Shown piece after piece: positions 8,559-16,465 of a stretch of 64,000 bases of DNA. The notes under the pieces were generated by a model that saw nothing but the letters and a program-made list of their open reading frames with translations, had not been told where the DNA came from and ran no database searches. The stretch comes from Dyella_B acidisoli. Lineage in GTDB: Bacteria > Pseudomonadota > Gammaproteobacteria > Xanthomonadales > Rhodanobacteraceae. Each line of letters starts with the position of its first letter. Position 1 is the stretch's first letter. Made by a program: the position numbers and the translations under genes. The stretch is taken from NCBI RefSeq assembly GCF_049532895.1, contig NZ_CP064031.1:4340001-4404000 (forward strand), in the 5' to 3' direction.

Positions 8559-9188
8559 TCAGGTGGCTCGACGGGAAAAGATCAGGTGCAGCCCGAACAG
8601 CATGAACACCGCACCGGCGCAACCATCAATCCAGCGGCTGAGGCGCAGATAGCCACGGCGCATCACCGGCAAGGCAAAGCAGCCGGCCACGAACGAGAAC
8701 CACAGAAACGTCTCGACCACTACCATCGCCCACAACCCCCAGCGCGCAGCCGGCGAGATACCCGTACCAACAAACGCCGAAAAAATGCTGCCGAAATAAA
8801 TCACCACTTTCGGATTGGCAAGATTGGTGAGCAGGCCATTGCGCAGCGAGCGCCAAGCGCCAACGAACACCTGCACGGGTTGCGCTGCTTGATTCTGCGC
8901 AGGCTTGGTCAGCGCGCTGCGCAGCATCTTCAGACCCATCCAGCATAGATAAAGGCCGCCGCAGATCGCGATCAGGCGCTCCAGCCAGATCAGCCGGTGC
9001 AACAACAATTGCAGACCAAGCAGCGCCAGTCCCGCCCACATCGCCACCCCAAGAGTGATGCCCGCCACGCCCGCCATGGCTTCGTGCCGCGACCGGCTCA
9101 CCGCCGTCTGCGAGACGAAGAAGAAATCCGGCCCGGGACTCATCAGGGCGATGATCTGGACGATCGCGATGGTGATGAACTGGCTCAT
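8559..9188 (-). CDS. LysE/RhtB family amino-acid exporter
   Basis: The protein has 209 residues and about six hydrophobic segments. The N-terminal family motif is clear (IALMSPGPDFFFV), followed by a Gly-rich second helix and the conserved LANPKVVIYFGSIFSAF segment. This is the LysE/RhtB/RhtC translocator family, which exports threonine, homoserine or related amino acids across the inner membrane. The start has GGAG seven bases upstream. Substrate is not predictable. Confidence 0.9.
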   Translation of the reverse strand: MSQFITIAIVQIIALMSPGPDFFFVSQTAVSRSRHEAMAGVAGITLGVAMWAGLALLGLQLLLHRLIWLERLIAICGGLYLCWMGLKMLRSALTKPAQNQAAQPVQVFVGAWRSLRNGLLTNLANPKVVIYFGSIFSAFVGTGISPAARWGLWAMVVVETFLWFSFVAGCFALPVMRRGYLRLSRWIDGCAGAVFMLFGLHLIFSRRAT

Positions 9189-9545
9189 GGGGTCGCTCCG
9201 GCAAACTCTACGCAGTGTAGCGGCACGAGCGGGCCACCCACACTGCCGCGGCGAGCCTTGCCGGCCGGGCCGGGGTTCCTCTACGCTGCCGGAGCATCAT
9301 GTACGGGCTCGCCCGGCTTTTTGTAGGGGATGTTTACCCTTGCCAGTCGTCATTCCGGCGAAGGCCGGAATCCAGTTTAAACACGTCCTGCGAAGCACTC
9401 GAAATATGTCGATGCGCTTCGCACGATGCACTCAACTGGATTCCGGCCTTCGCCGGAATGACGATAGGCAATGACCGGCATTCCCGAAACAGCACAAACC
9501 TATACGCATCACCCAGGGGAACGAACACATGCAGGAAACCAACCC
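9189..9545. other. Intergenic region with a REP-like element
   Basis: There is no convincing gene here. Several overlapping frames are readings through the repeat at 9348-9463. The right part holds the ribosome site (AGGAAA) of the permease gene, and the left part should hold the promoter of the divergent LysE gene. No clear -35/-10 pair is asserted. Confidence 0.6.
9348..9463. repeat. REP/REPIN-like inverted repeat
   Basis: Two near-perfect inverted arms of about 28 bases (CGTCATTCCGGCGAAGGCCG and its complement, each running on to a GGAATCCAG-type end) are separated by a spacer of about 60 bases. Each arm itself contains a GGC/GCC palindrome. The same core recurs at 50240-50330 and, shortened, at 57827-57854. 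This matches the dispersed extragenic palindromes common in Xanthomonadales. Confidence 0.75.
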
Positions 9546-10805
9546 ATGAGCCTGAAGTTGCGACTCATCGCGATGAATTTCCTGCAGTACTTCGTTTGGG
9601 GTGCGTGGCTGATCACCATCGGCGCCTACTGGTTCCAGAACCGGCATTGGTCTGGCGCCCAGTTTGGCGCGATCTTCTCGACCATGGGCCTCGCTTCGCT
9701 GTTCATGCCATCGATTCTCGGCGTAGTCGCAGACAAATGGATACGCGCGGAGCGCTTATACGGTTGCCTGCACATCCTTGGCGCGGCGGTGCTGTGCATC
9801 GTGCCAACCATCGACAAGCCCAGTACGCTGTTCTGGGTGATGCTGCTGAACATGATGTGCTACATGCCCACCATTTCGCTGGCGATCACGGTGGCCTACA
9901 ACGCGTTGAAGCGGGACGGCGCAGACGTAGTGCGCGTCTATCCGCCGATTCGTGTGTGGGGCACCGTGGGTTTCATCGCGGCGATGTGGATGGTGAGCCT
10001 GCTGCACCTGGAAACCACCACCGGCCAGTTCTATGTCGCCGCAGGCGCTGCGCTGCTGCTAGGCGTCTATGCTTTCACATTACCGCCCTGCCCGCCGCGC
10101 CTGCGCGGCGAAGCCCACCACTCCTGGCTGGATGCCTTGGGCCTCACCTCGTTCGCACTGTTCAAGCAAGCCAAAATGGCGGTCTTCTTCATCTTCGCCA
10201 TGCTGCTCGGCGCCGCGCTGCAATTGACCAACGCCTACGGCGATACGTTCTTGCACGACTTCGCGCATGTGGAGGCCTACAAGGATCTGGTCGCAGTGCG
10301 GTATCCCGCAATCATCATGTCGATTTCGCAGGTGTCGGAAACGCTGTTCATCCTGGCGATTCCGTTCTTTCTGAAACGCTTCGGCATCAAGACCGTCATG
10401 TTGATCAGCATGCTGGCATGGACGTTGCGCTTCGGCCTGTTCGCGTTCGGTGATCCGGGCAATGGGCTGTGGATGATCGTGCTGTCGTGCATCGTCTACG
10501 GCATGGCCTTCGATTTCTTCAACATCTCCGGCTCGCTGTTCGTGGAAGGCCAGAGCGACCCGGCCATCCGCGCCAGTGCGCAAGGCCTGTTCATGCTGAT
10601 GACCAATGGCGTCGGTGCGGTGCTCGGTAGCTCGATCAGCGGCCTGGTAATCGATGCCTACTTCACCCGCCCGGATCACTCACTGGACTGGCACAGCATC
10701 TGGCTCACATTCGCGGCGTATTCGCTGGTGGTGGCCGTGGTGTTCGTGTTTCTGTTCAAACACAAGCATGTGCCGGAAGCTCTGCAGGGCGCCCCTGCGC
10801 ACTGA
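9546..10805 (+). CDS. MFS permease, nucleoside:H+ symporter (NupG/XapB-like)
   Basis: The protein has 419 residues and about 12 hydrophobic segments. The start ATG has AGGAAA upstream. The extra 25 codons of the longer frame come from the REP region and are rejected. The N-terminus (LRLIAMNFLQYFVWGAWLIT) and the segments VYPPIRVWGTVGF and GLFMLMTNGVGA are typical of the nucleoside-H+ symporter branch of the major facilitator superfamily, related to E. coli NupG and XapB. The expected role is uptake of nucleosides across the inner membrane. It is followed by a strong hairpin. Confidence 0.8.
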   Translation: MSLKLRLIAMNFLQYFVWGAWLITIGAYWFQNRHWSGAQFGAIFSTMGLASLFMPSILGVVADKWIRAERLYGCLHILGAAVLCIVPTIDKPSTLFWVMLLNMMCYMPTISLAITVAYNALKRDGADVVRVYPPIRVWGTVGFIAAMWMVSLLHLETTTGQFYVAAGAALLLGVYAFTLPPCPPRLRGEAHHSWLDALGLTSFALFKQAKMAVFFIFAMLLGAALQLTNAYGDTFLHDFAHVEAYKDLVAVRYPAIIMSISQVSETLFILAIPFFLKRFGIKTVMLISMLAWTLRFGLFAFGDPGNGLWMIVLSCIVYGMAFDFFNISGSLFVEGQSDPAIRASAQGLFMLMTNGVGAVLGSSISGLVIDAYFTRPDHSLDWHSIWLTFAAYSLVVAVVFVFLFKHKHVPEALQGAPAH

Positions 10806-10819
10806 TTCACGAATTTGCC

Positions 10820-10843
10820 CCCTCCCCTGCTTGCAGGGGAGGG
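10820..10843 (+). terminator. GC-rich hairpin after the nucleoside-type permease
   Basis: A perfect 11-bp inverted repeat (CCCTCCCCTGC / GCAGGGGAGGG) with a TT loop lies 15 bases after the stop codon. The downstream run is G/T-rich rather than a U tract, so it may act as a stabiliser or a weak intrinsic terminator. A longer version of the same hairpin closes the FadL gene. Confidence 0.55.
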
Positions 10844-10947
10844 TTGGGGTGGGGTGAGCACTTACTTCAAGCCCACCCACAAGCGCCCACTCCCTCCCAA
10901 TCTCTTCCGAATCCGGCCCCGGGACAGCGTGGCGCTACAATAAGTCG

Positions 10948-11934
10948 ATGCAAATCGGCCCCTACCGCATCGATCCGCCCGTCGTGCTCGCCCCCATGGC
11001 CGGCGTCACTGACAAACCCTTCCGCCTGCTGTGCAAACGGCTGGGTGCGGGCCTTGCCGTATCGGAGATGACCACCGCTGATCCCCGCTTGTGGCAAACC
11101 CGCAAGTCGCTCAAACGCATGGATCACGAAGGCGAGCCGGAACCCGTCAGCGTTCAGATCGCCGGCTACGACCCCGCCATGCTCGCCGAAGCCGCGCGCT
11201 TCAATGTTGCCCATGGCGCGCAGTTGATCGACATCAACATGGGCTGCCCTGCCAAGAAAGTCTGCAACGTGTGGTCCGGCTCCGCACTGCTGCAGGATGA
11301 ACCATTGGTGGCGCGCATCGTGAAAACAGTAGTGGATGCGGTGGAAGTACCGGTCACACTGAAAATCCGCACCGGCTGGGATCGCCAGCACAAGAACGCA
11401 CTCACCATAGCGCGCATTGCCGAAGACAACGGCATTGCCGCACTCGCCGTGCACGGTCGCACCCGCGCCGACAAATACGAAGGCGAAGCCGAATACGACA
11501 CCATCGCTGCAGTGAAAGCCGCCGTACGCATTCCGGTGCTTGCCAATGGCGACATCACTACGCCACAGCAAGCCAAGCACGTACTCGACGTCACCCATGC
11601 CGACGCAGTGATGATCGGCCGCGGCGCGCAAGGCCGCCCCTGGATCTTCCGCGAAATCGCACACTATCTCGCTACCGGCGAGTTGCTTCCCGAGCCATCG
11701 CTGTTCGAGGTCTCAACCATCCTGCTCGGCCACCTCGAACACCTGTATGGATTTTATGGCGAGCACGCGGGCGTACGCATTGCGCGCAAGCATTTGGGCT
11801 GGTACGCCAAAGATCGGCCGGAAAATGGAGCTTTTCGAGATGTAGTGAACCGCGCAGAAAGTGCTCAAGACCAACTAAATCTGACCGCCTCCTACTTCGA
11901 AGTACTACATAACCACCTACGCGTCGCCGCATGA
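10948..11934 (+). CDS. dusB: tRNA-dihydrouridine synthase B
   Basis: The protein has 328 residues, the usual DusB length. The FMN-binding TIM barrel carries LAPMAGVTDKPFR at the N-terminus, the catalytic Cys100 in INMGCPAKKVCN, the phosphate-side VHGRTR, and PVLANGDI plus MIGRGAQGRPWIF. A helical C-terminal domain recognises tRNA. DusB reduces specific uridines in the tRNA D-loop. In most gammaproteobacteria dusB is followed at once by fis; here the next gene is an unrelated lytic transglycosylase, so the dusB-fis operon is broken in this strain or lineage. Confidence 0.95.
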   Translation: MQIGPYRIDPPVVLAPMAGVTDKPFRLLCKRLGAGLAVSEMTTADPRLWQTRKSLKRMDHEGEPEPVSVQIAGYDPAMLAEAARFNVAHGAQLIDINMGCPAKKVCNVWSGSALLQDEPLVARIVKTVVDAVEVPVTLKIRTGWDRQHKNALTIARIAEDNGIAALAVHGRTRADKYEGEAEYDTIAAVKAAVRIPVLANGDITTPQQAKHVLDVTHADAVMIGRGAQGRPWIFREIAHYLATGELLPEPSLFEVSTILLGHLEHLYGFYGEHAGVRIARKHLGWYAKDRPENGAFRDVVNRAESAQDQLNLTASYFEVLHNHLRVAA

Positions 11935-12155
11935 TCCGTCAACGATAGCCTGAAGATTATTGTCATAGGCTAACAATCGCTTAGAGCGACCCGAACTCCA
12001 GAATCGTCGTCCCAGTGAACGCCAAGACCCAGTGTCTTTGGGCGCTAGAGAGCCGCTGGACCCCGAGAGGCAACAATTTATTCAGATCATCCCTAGATCG
12101 ACGGAAAGGAAGCGACGCCATAATCAGCGGGACGTCGAACAATCGGCAGGAAGCC

Positions 12156-12659
12156 ATGCTCACTCACCTCCTACAGAAAGCATCCAAGCCAGCAGTAGCG
12201 CGATTGGTTTGGCTCGCAGCAATATTCGCTGCCCTTGGCTGCAATCATGCCCACGCAGACTGCATAGACGACGCAGCACGCTACCAGCTAATACACCCTT
12301 ATGTACTACGGGCCATCGCTTACCAAGAATCGCAGATGCGCCCGGACATCACTCACTCCAACACCAATCGCACGACCGACTACGGCGTCATGGGCATCAA
12401 TTCCGTGCATCTGCCCGAACTGTCCGGTTTCGGCATCGCGCCAGACCAATTGATGGACCCGTGCATTAACGCATACGTCGGCGCCTGGTATTTGCGCCGC
12501 AAGATGGAAAAGTACGGGAACACTTGGCGCGCCGTCGCCGCCTATCACTCCGAAACACCGGAAGTCGGCTCAGCCTACGTCGCCAGAATTCAAGATTTAC
12601 TTACGTCGTGGGGCGCCCTCGATCCGAACACCTCCGAACCAACAGCAGTAACCCGCTAA
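12156..12659 (+). CDS. Lytic transglycosylase (SLT domain), small secreted
   Basis: The protein has 167 residues from an ATG preceded by AGGAAG. The longer frame from 12015 would add 47 non-homologous residues before the signal peptide. The signal spans about 1-35 (VARLVWLAAIFAALGCNHAHA). The SLT core follows: catalytic Glu58 in AIAYQES, then YGVMGINS and VAAYHSE. It is the size of the specialised VirB1/IagB-type enzymes that open peptidoglycan for secretion machines or pili, not of the large housekeeping transglycosylases. No secretion cluster is adjacent, so its partner is unknown. Its 3' end overlaps that of the convergent gene by four bases. Confidence 0.8.
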   Translation: MLTHLLQKASKPAVARLVWLAAIFAALGCNHAHADCIDDAARYQLIHPYVLRAIAYQESQMRPDITHSNTNRTTDYGVMGINSVHLPELSGFGIAPDQLMDPCINAYVGAWYLRRKMEKYGNTWRAVAAYHSETPEVGSAYVARIQDLLTSWGALDPNTSEPTAVTR

Positions 12660-13015
12660 CGTAACGCTTGTGCTACGCATTCCTTGCACAACGACCACGT
12701 CTCCGGATTATCACGAAGCGTCTCCACGATCAGACCTAACGCTTGCTGGAATTGCGACTCGTTGCTGAATTCGTCTCCAAACTCCCGTTTGAGCAGCCCT
12801 TCAACCAGACAGGTGACCAACACACACTCGTCCGTTACGCCAGCCGAGTGCAAGGCTTTGACCAAATCGGCAGGATGATTGGCGCCAGCCGCAATGCCAG
12901 CCTTTCGCTCTAGAGCCACAGCACCTGGTTGAACGCTCTCGGCGCTCTTGTTTTGCCGCTTAAGCTGCGTGCGCAATCGCGCGACCAGCTGATCGATTCG
13001 AGTAAAGGACGTCAT
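12656..13015 (-). CDS. Hypothetical protein, predicted cytosolic and helical
   Basis: The protein has 119 residues and no signal peptide or membrane segment. It is predicted to be helical, with a basic N-terminal stretch (RIDQLVARLRTQLKRQNK) and three Cys residues in the second half (DECVLVTCLVEG and SLCKECVAQ). No family recognised. It is convergent with the transglycosylase, with four bases shared at the stops. Size, acidity and position beside a specialised transglycosylase could fit a secretion accessory protein or chaperone, but nothing in the sequence proves it. Confidence 0.5.
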   Translation of the reverse strand: MTSFTRIDQLVARLRTQLKRQNKSAESVQPGAVALERKAGIAAGANHPADLVKALHSAGVTDECVLVTCLVEGLLKREFGDEFSNESQFQQALGLIVETLRDNPETWSLCKECVAQALR

Positions 13016-13200
13016 ACAGTTATTGTGCCTAGGAACGTCCTACCATAATTCAGTTTTAGGACACGCAAAGTTGTCAATTCACGGGGAACTCCGCGACATA
13101 CCATCCAGCTTGAACAAGTATTTAATTCGCAAATAATGGACCAACTCTGTACAGCAGAGTTGGCCCAGATGGATGACACAGCTTTATTTGAAAACTGATG

Positions 13201-13899
13201 TCACGGTGCAGCAGCACGCAATTCCGACGATCCGAGACCAAAGAGCTCCTTACTCAACAAGTCATCACAAGCCAATCGCGCCTTGTCCAGATATTCCTTT
13301 AACAACGCAGCCTGGTTAGCCAGCAATTGGTCTTTGGTGGGTGGCTTCTTATCATCACCCTGAGTAGTCTGACACATAGCTTGCGCGACCACTTTCTTTT
13401 TCGGAACGTCAATCAATCGAGCTTTAGCTACATAGTTCACCCGGTAGTGAGACCAGTCCGTCGGGTAATAAACGAATTGCCAAGCGAAAGTCCTGGCATC
13501 CAACAGCAAGTCGGCACCTTTGTAAACCTCAATTATCGTCTGTATTTTGTCGTTCTTGGCAACAGAAACGTCGGGGTTCACGATCACCTTCGCGCTATAA
13601 GCTGATGCGATTTTTTCGGCAAGCGACAACCCTAGAACCGGCGCGGGATCGTGGACATCATTTTCCTTGACGAGTGCATTGCCCGCCGAAATCATGGCTG
13701 CAGCACCGATCAACCCGAACGCCGCCCTCCCCACTGTAACCGCATTGAAATCTGGTGTTTGATAGCGAGTTACTGCGATCTTCTTCCCCTGGAACCCAGC
13801 CGCATCATGACTAGACATGGGAATAGTTTTAACACTCACACAACCCGTCAATGCCATGACCCCGCTCAACGATATAAATTTTATGGCATTTTTAATCAT
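13201..13899 (-). CDS. Putative lipoprotein of unknown function
   Basis: The protein has 232 residues with a clear lipoprotein signal (MIKNAIKFISLSGVMALTGC, Cys20). A short hydrophobic Ala/Gly-rich stretch (GRAAFGLIGAAAMISAGNAL) lies near residues 58-78. The rest is mixed alpha/beta, with a TRYQTPDF strand and a Lys-rich C-terminal third. The arrangement resembles Xanthomonadaceae lipoproteins of unknown role. No catalytic motif. Lower GC than core genes; it sits between the transglycosylase pair and the IS3 remnant, so it is probably accessory DNA. Confidence 0.6.
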   Translation of the reverse strand: MIKNAIKFISLSGVMALTGCVSVKTIPMSSHDAAGFQGKKIAVTRYQTPDFNAVTVGRAAFGLIGAAAMISAGNALVKENDVHDPAPVLGLSLAEKIASAYSAKVIVNPDVSVAKNDKIQTIIEVYKGADLLLDARTFAWQFVYYPTDWSHYRVNYVAKARLIDVPKKKVVAQAMCQTTQGDDKKPPTKDQLLANQAALLKEYLDKARLACDDLLSKELFGLGSSELRAAAP

Positions 13900-14176
13900 T
13901 CCCTATCCCCATATTAAAATTCGTTTATTACATGGACATCATGGATTGCTAGAAATCCGACCAAAGACTAAGAAGGACGCGCCGGTTATGGGCTAGAAAA
14001 CAACCGATTTAATGGCGACAGCATCACCTCAAATCGTTTTTCTAATGACATCAATAGATGTACAAGCTGATAAAATGATTCATCGCATGCAAAGAGATTA
14101 ACGATTATCGCCTGTCGAAATCAGCAGTTAGTCAGCAAAAAGGATTTCGCGGGTAAAAATCTGACGGATAGAGGGC

Positions 14177-14605
14177 GTGATTGCTGACACGCACACGCCT
14201 GTCGTGGTTGACCTGATGACAGCTAACGCATGGCGTTGCCAACCGATATTGGATGCATTGCTGATGGCAATCTGGCGTCGACGCCCAACGGGAGAGGTTG
14301 TTATCCATTCGGACCAGGGCGTGCAATACGGCAGCGACGATTGGCGCCGCTTCTGTCGCGAACACGGATTGCAGGTCAGTATGAGTCGACGCGGTAACTG
14401 CTGGGATAACTCCGTTGCGGAGTCGTTCTTCAGCAGCTTAAAGAAGGACCGTGTGCGCGGCCGTGTCTACAGTAGCCGTGAAGAAGCGCGCAGCGATGTG
14501 TTCGATTACATCGAGGTTTTCTACAACCGACAACGCCGGCATGGACATCTGGGAGGCCTTGCGCCGATGATGTTTGAGGCGGCTAGCTCAAAAACCAGTG
14601 CCTAA
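14177..14605 (+). pseudogene. IS3-family transposase OrfB remnant
   Basis: Only the C-terminal part of an IS3-type (IS150/IS51-like) integrase-core transposase remains, about 142 codons. It has the second catalytic Asp in VVIHSDQGVQYGSDDW and the catalytic Glu in NCWDNSVAESFFSSLKKDRV, then YNRQRRHGHLGGLAP. The first Asp region, the helix-turn-helix OrfA and the left end are missing, and the join near VVVDLMTANAW looks internally deleted. A sequence like an IS right end follows the stop. Non-autonomous relic at the left edge of the polysaccharide island. Confidence 0.85.
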
Positions 14606-14750
14606 CCGTCTATGAAAGCGGGAGCGTACCACATGATGGTTGGCACAGGATAGTTACAGAAGCCTTGCGAATAACTTACAATCCATTTGCAAGCTCCGTG
14701 TCGGGGGAACGGACGTCCTAACTCAAATTCGCATAGCGAAGACGTGCCGA

Positions 14751-16412
14751 ATGCAAAAACTTCTTCACTTTCATCTCCCCAAGACAGGCGGCACAACGTT
14801 ACGCCACCATCTGATCAATCAATTGGGAGAGCACAAAGTCACTCCTGCCTTGACCGGAATGCGCTTGGCGGATGCACTGATCGAGTGGGATCAAATGGAG
14901 GCCATCAGCGGCCACTTCTTGGCACGTCATGGCGACAGACTACCGCCAGATCGCTACAGCTTCACCGTCCTTCGCGACCCTCTGGATCGCTTTCTTTCTG
15001 ACTTCTATTTTTCAAAGATAGATAACTCGCGCAGGCCTCTCGATGGAAGAACCCACGCTCTTGATCTCGATTCTTACCTCGATAGCCTAACTGACAGGGA
15101 ACGCAAAGGGTTTCCACTTCAGTTGGAAATGCTCTACCCCCTTGGCACGAACTCTCAATGCACTCTCACCCAGGACGACAAGTTGTCGGCCGCTCTGAAT
15201 GTGCTGGAGCTTTTTAGTTCGATAGCCATCCAGGACGAACTGGAAGACTTCACATGCATGCTTGACGCCAATTTCCATTGGCCATGCAGGCCAACCCCCA
15301 GGGTCAATGTCACATCATATCGGCTGAATCTCGACGATTTAAGTGCATCGCAACGCAAACGCTTAAGGCTGTTGCTTGAGCCGGAAGTGGAGCTCTACCA
15401 GCGGGCCAAGGAAATATTCAAGAAACAAAGGAGACTGCTCCTAAGCCTGGCCCAGGGCAAAGTGGGAGCTAATCCTGTTCTTGAGTCGACCGAATCAGCG
15501 AAGAATCAGACCATACCGTCCCCTAAAAACCTCGGGGACCTGAGGTGCGTGATCAAAACGGTTCGCGTGAGTGGCTCCATATCGGGCGACGGGCGTGTTA
15601 TGAGCGGAGAGCAAATTTCAATCTCGATTGCGTTTGAAGCAAAAGTAACCGTGGCGTCGTTAAATATAGGAATCGCTATCAAGAATGATCGCGGCGTGCT
15701 TATATTTGGCACCAACTCAATGCTTTTGGGCGAAGTATTCAGCCTCACGGCTGGCGGATACGTCGCCACGTATCGCATGCTAAATCGCATGCCGATAGGA
15801 AAATACTACTTAGACGCAGCTCTGATTCCAACCGAGACCCACTATGAAGGTTGCTATAACTGGATAGAGCAGGCTGCTTCGTTCGATGTATACGATGTTG
15901 CCTTGACGACCTTTGAAGGCAAGATATTGATGGATGCCCAGGTTGAATTAACGCCGATGTCAGACTCGTCTTCATGCTCTGTCGCCCCTTATATAACCGC
16001 GAATCGATTTCTACGAGCGAGGGCACGATCGAATGAACCTTTGAGTGATTTCAACTCTGAAATTGTTGCGATGTGTTCGCCAGAAACTGTTCAGGGCGGA
16101 AGTGAGGCGTTATTTCCGGTGCGATTGAACAACAAGAGCAATGTGACTTGGCCTGCTTTAGGCCTACAACCGGTCGCCCTGTCTTATCGTTGGTACAGTA
16201 GTGAAGGCGCTGTCTTGATCGCCGACGGTTTAAGAACACAGCTTCCCATCGATGTGGAGCCCGGTCAGAGCATCGCCGTAGTACTTCACGTCAAAGTCCC
16301 GGACGCTAAAGGCAAACTGGCCCTGACGGTGTCGTTGGTTCAAGAGGGCGTAAGCTGGTTTATGGATAGACACCCTAGCTCCGCCCTTGTATTCAATCTC
16401 GCTATCATTTGA
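14751..16412 (+). CDS. Sulfotransferase fused to a Wzt-C-like and an Ig-like domain
   Basis: The protein has 553 residues from ATG 14751; a TTG-started longer frame from 14640 is unlikely. Residues 1-240 are a sulfotransferase fold: the 5'-phosphosulfate loop LPKTGGTTLR (9-18) and the 3'-phosphate segment VLRDPLDRFLSDFYF (73-87), so PAPS is the expected donor. Residues about 262-381 resemble the C-terminal glycan-binding domain of Wzt (SISGDGRV, ...GIAIKNDRGVLIFGTN, YEGCYNWIEQAASFDVYD), like those of the two Wzt proteins in this island. Residues about 436-553 form an Ig-like beta domain with FPVRLNNKSNVTWP. Likely role: sulfating a cell-surface glycan recognised by its own domain. The acceptor is unknown. 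Confidence 0.75.
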   Translation: MQKLLHFHLPKTGGTTLRHHLINQLGEHKVTPALTGMRLADALIEWDQMEAISGHFLARHGDRLPPDRYSFTVLRDPLDRFLSDFYFSKIDNSRRPLDGRTHALDLDSYLDSLTDRERKGFPLQLEMLYPLGTNSQCTLTQDDKLSAALNVLELFSSIAIQDELEDFTCMLDANFHWPCRPTPRVNVTSYRLNLDDLSASQRKRLRLLLEPEVELYQRAKEIFKKQRRLLLSLAQGKVGANPVLESTESAKNQTIPSPKNLGDLRCVIKTVRVSGSISGDGRVMSGEQISISIAFEAKVTVASLNIGIAIKNDRGVLIFGTNSMLLGEVFSLTAGGYVATYRMLNRMPIGKYYLDAALIPTETHYEGCYNWIEQAASFDVYDVALTTFEGKILMDAQVELTPMSDSSSCSVAPYITANRFLRARARSNEPLSDFNSEIVAMCSPETVQGGSEALFPVRLNNKSNVTWPALGLQPVALSYRWYSSEGAVLIADGLRTQLPIDVEPGQSIAVVLHVKVPDAKGKLALTVSLVQEGVSWFMDRHPSSALVFNLAII

Positions 16413-16465
16413 GTTCAATATGGGGGCTATGGAATACCCCACCAATTAGCGAGAGCGAGAATGAC

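Noticed and set aside
9299..10453. 384-codon plus-strand frame overlapping the nucleoside-type permease
   Set aside because: It starts inside the REP element and runs in the wrong frame of the permease gene; Arg-rich and without motifs.
14640..14750. Upstream extension of the sulfotransferase frame
   Set aside because: It begins with TTG without a ribosome site and lies against the IS3 end. The conserved fold starts just after the ATG at 14751.
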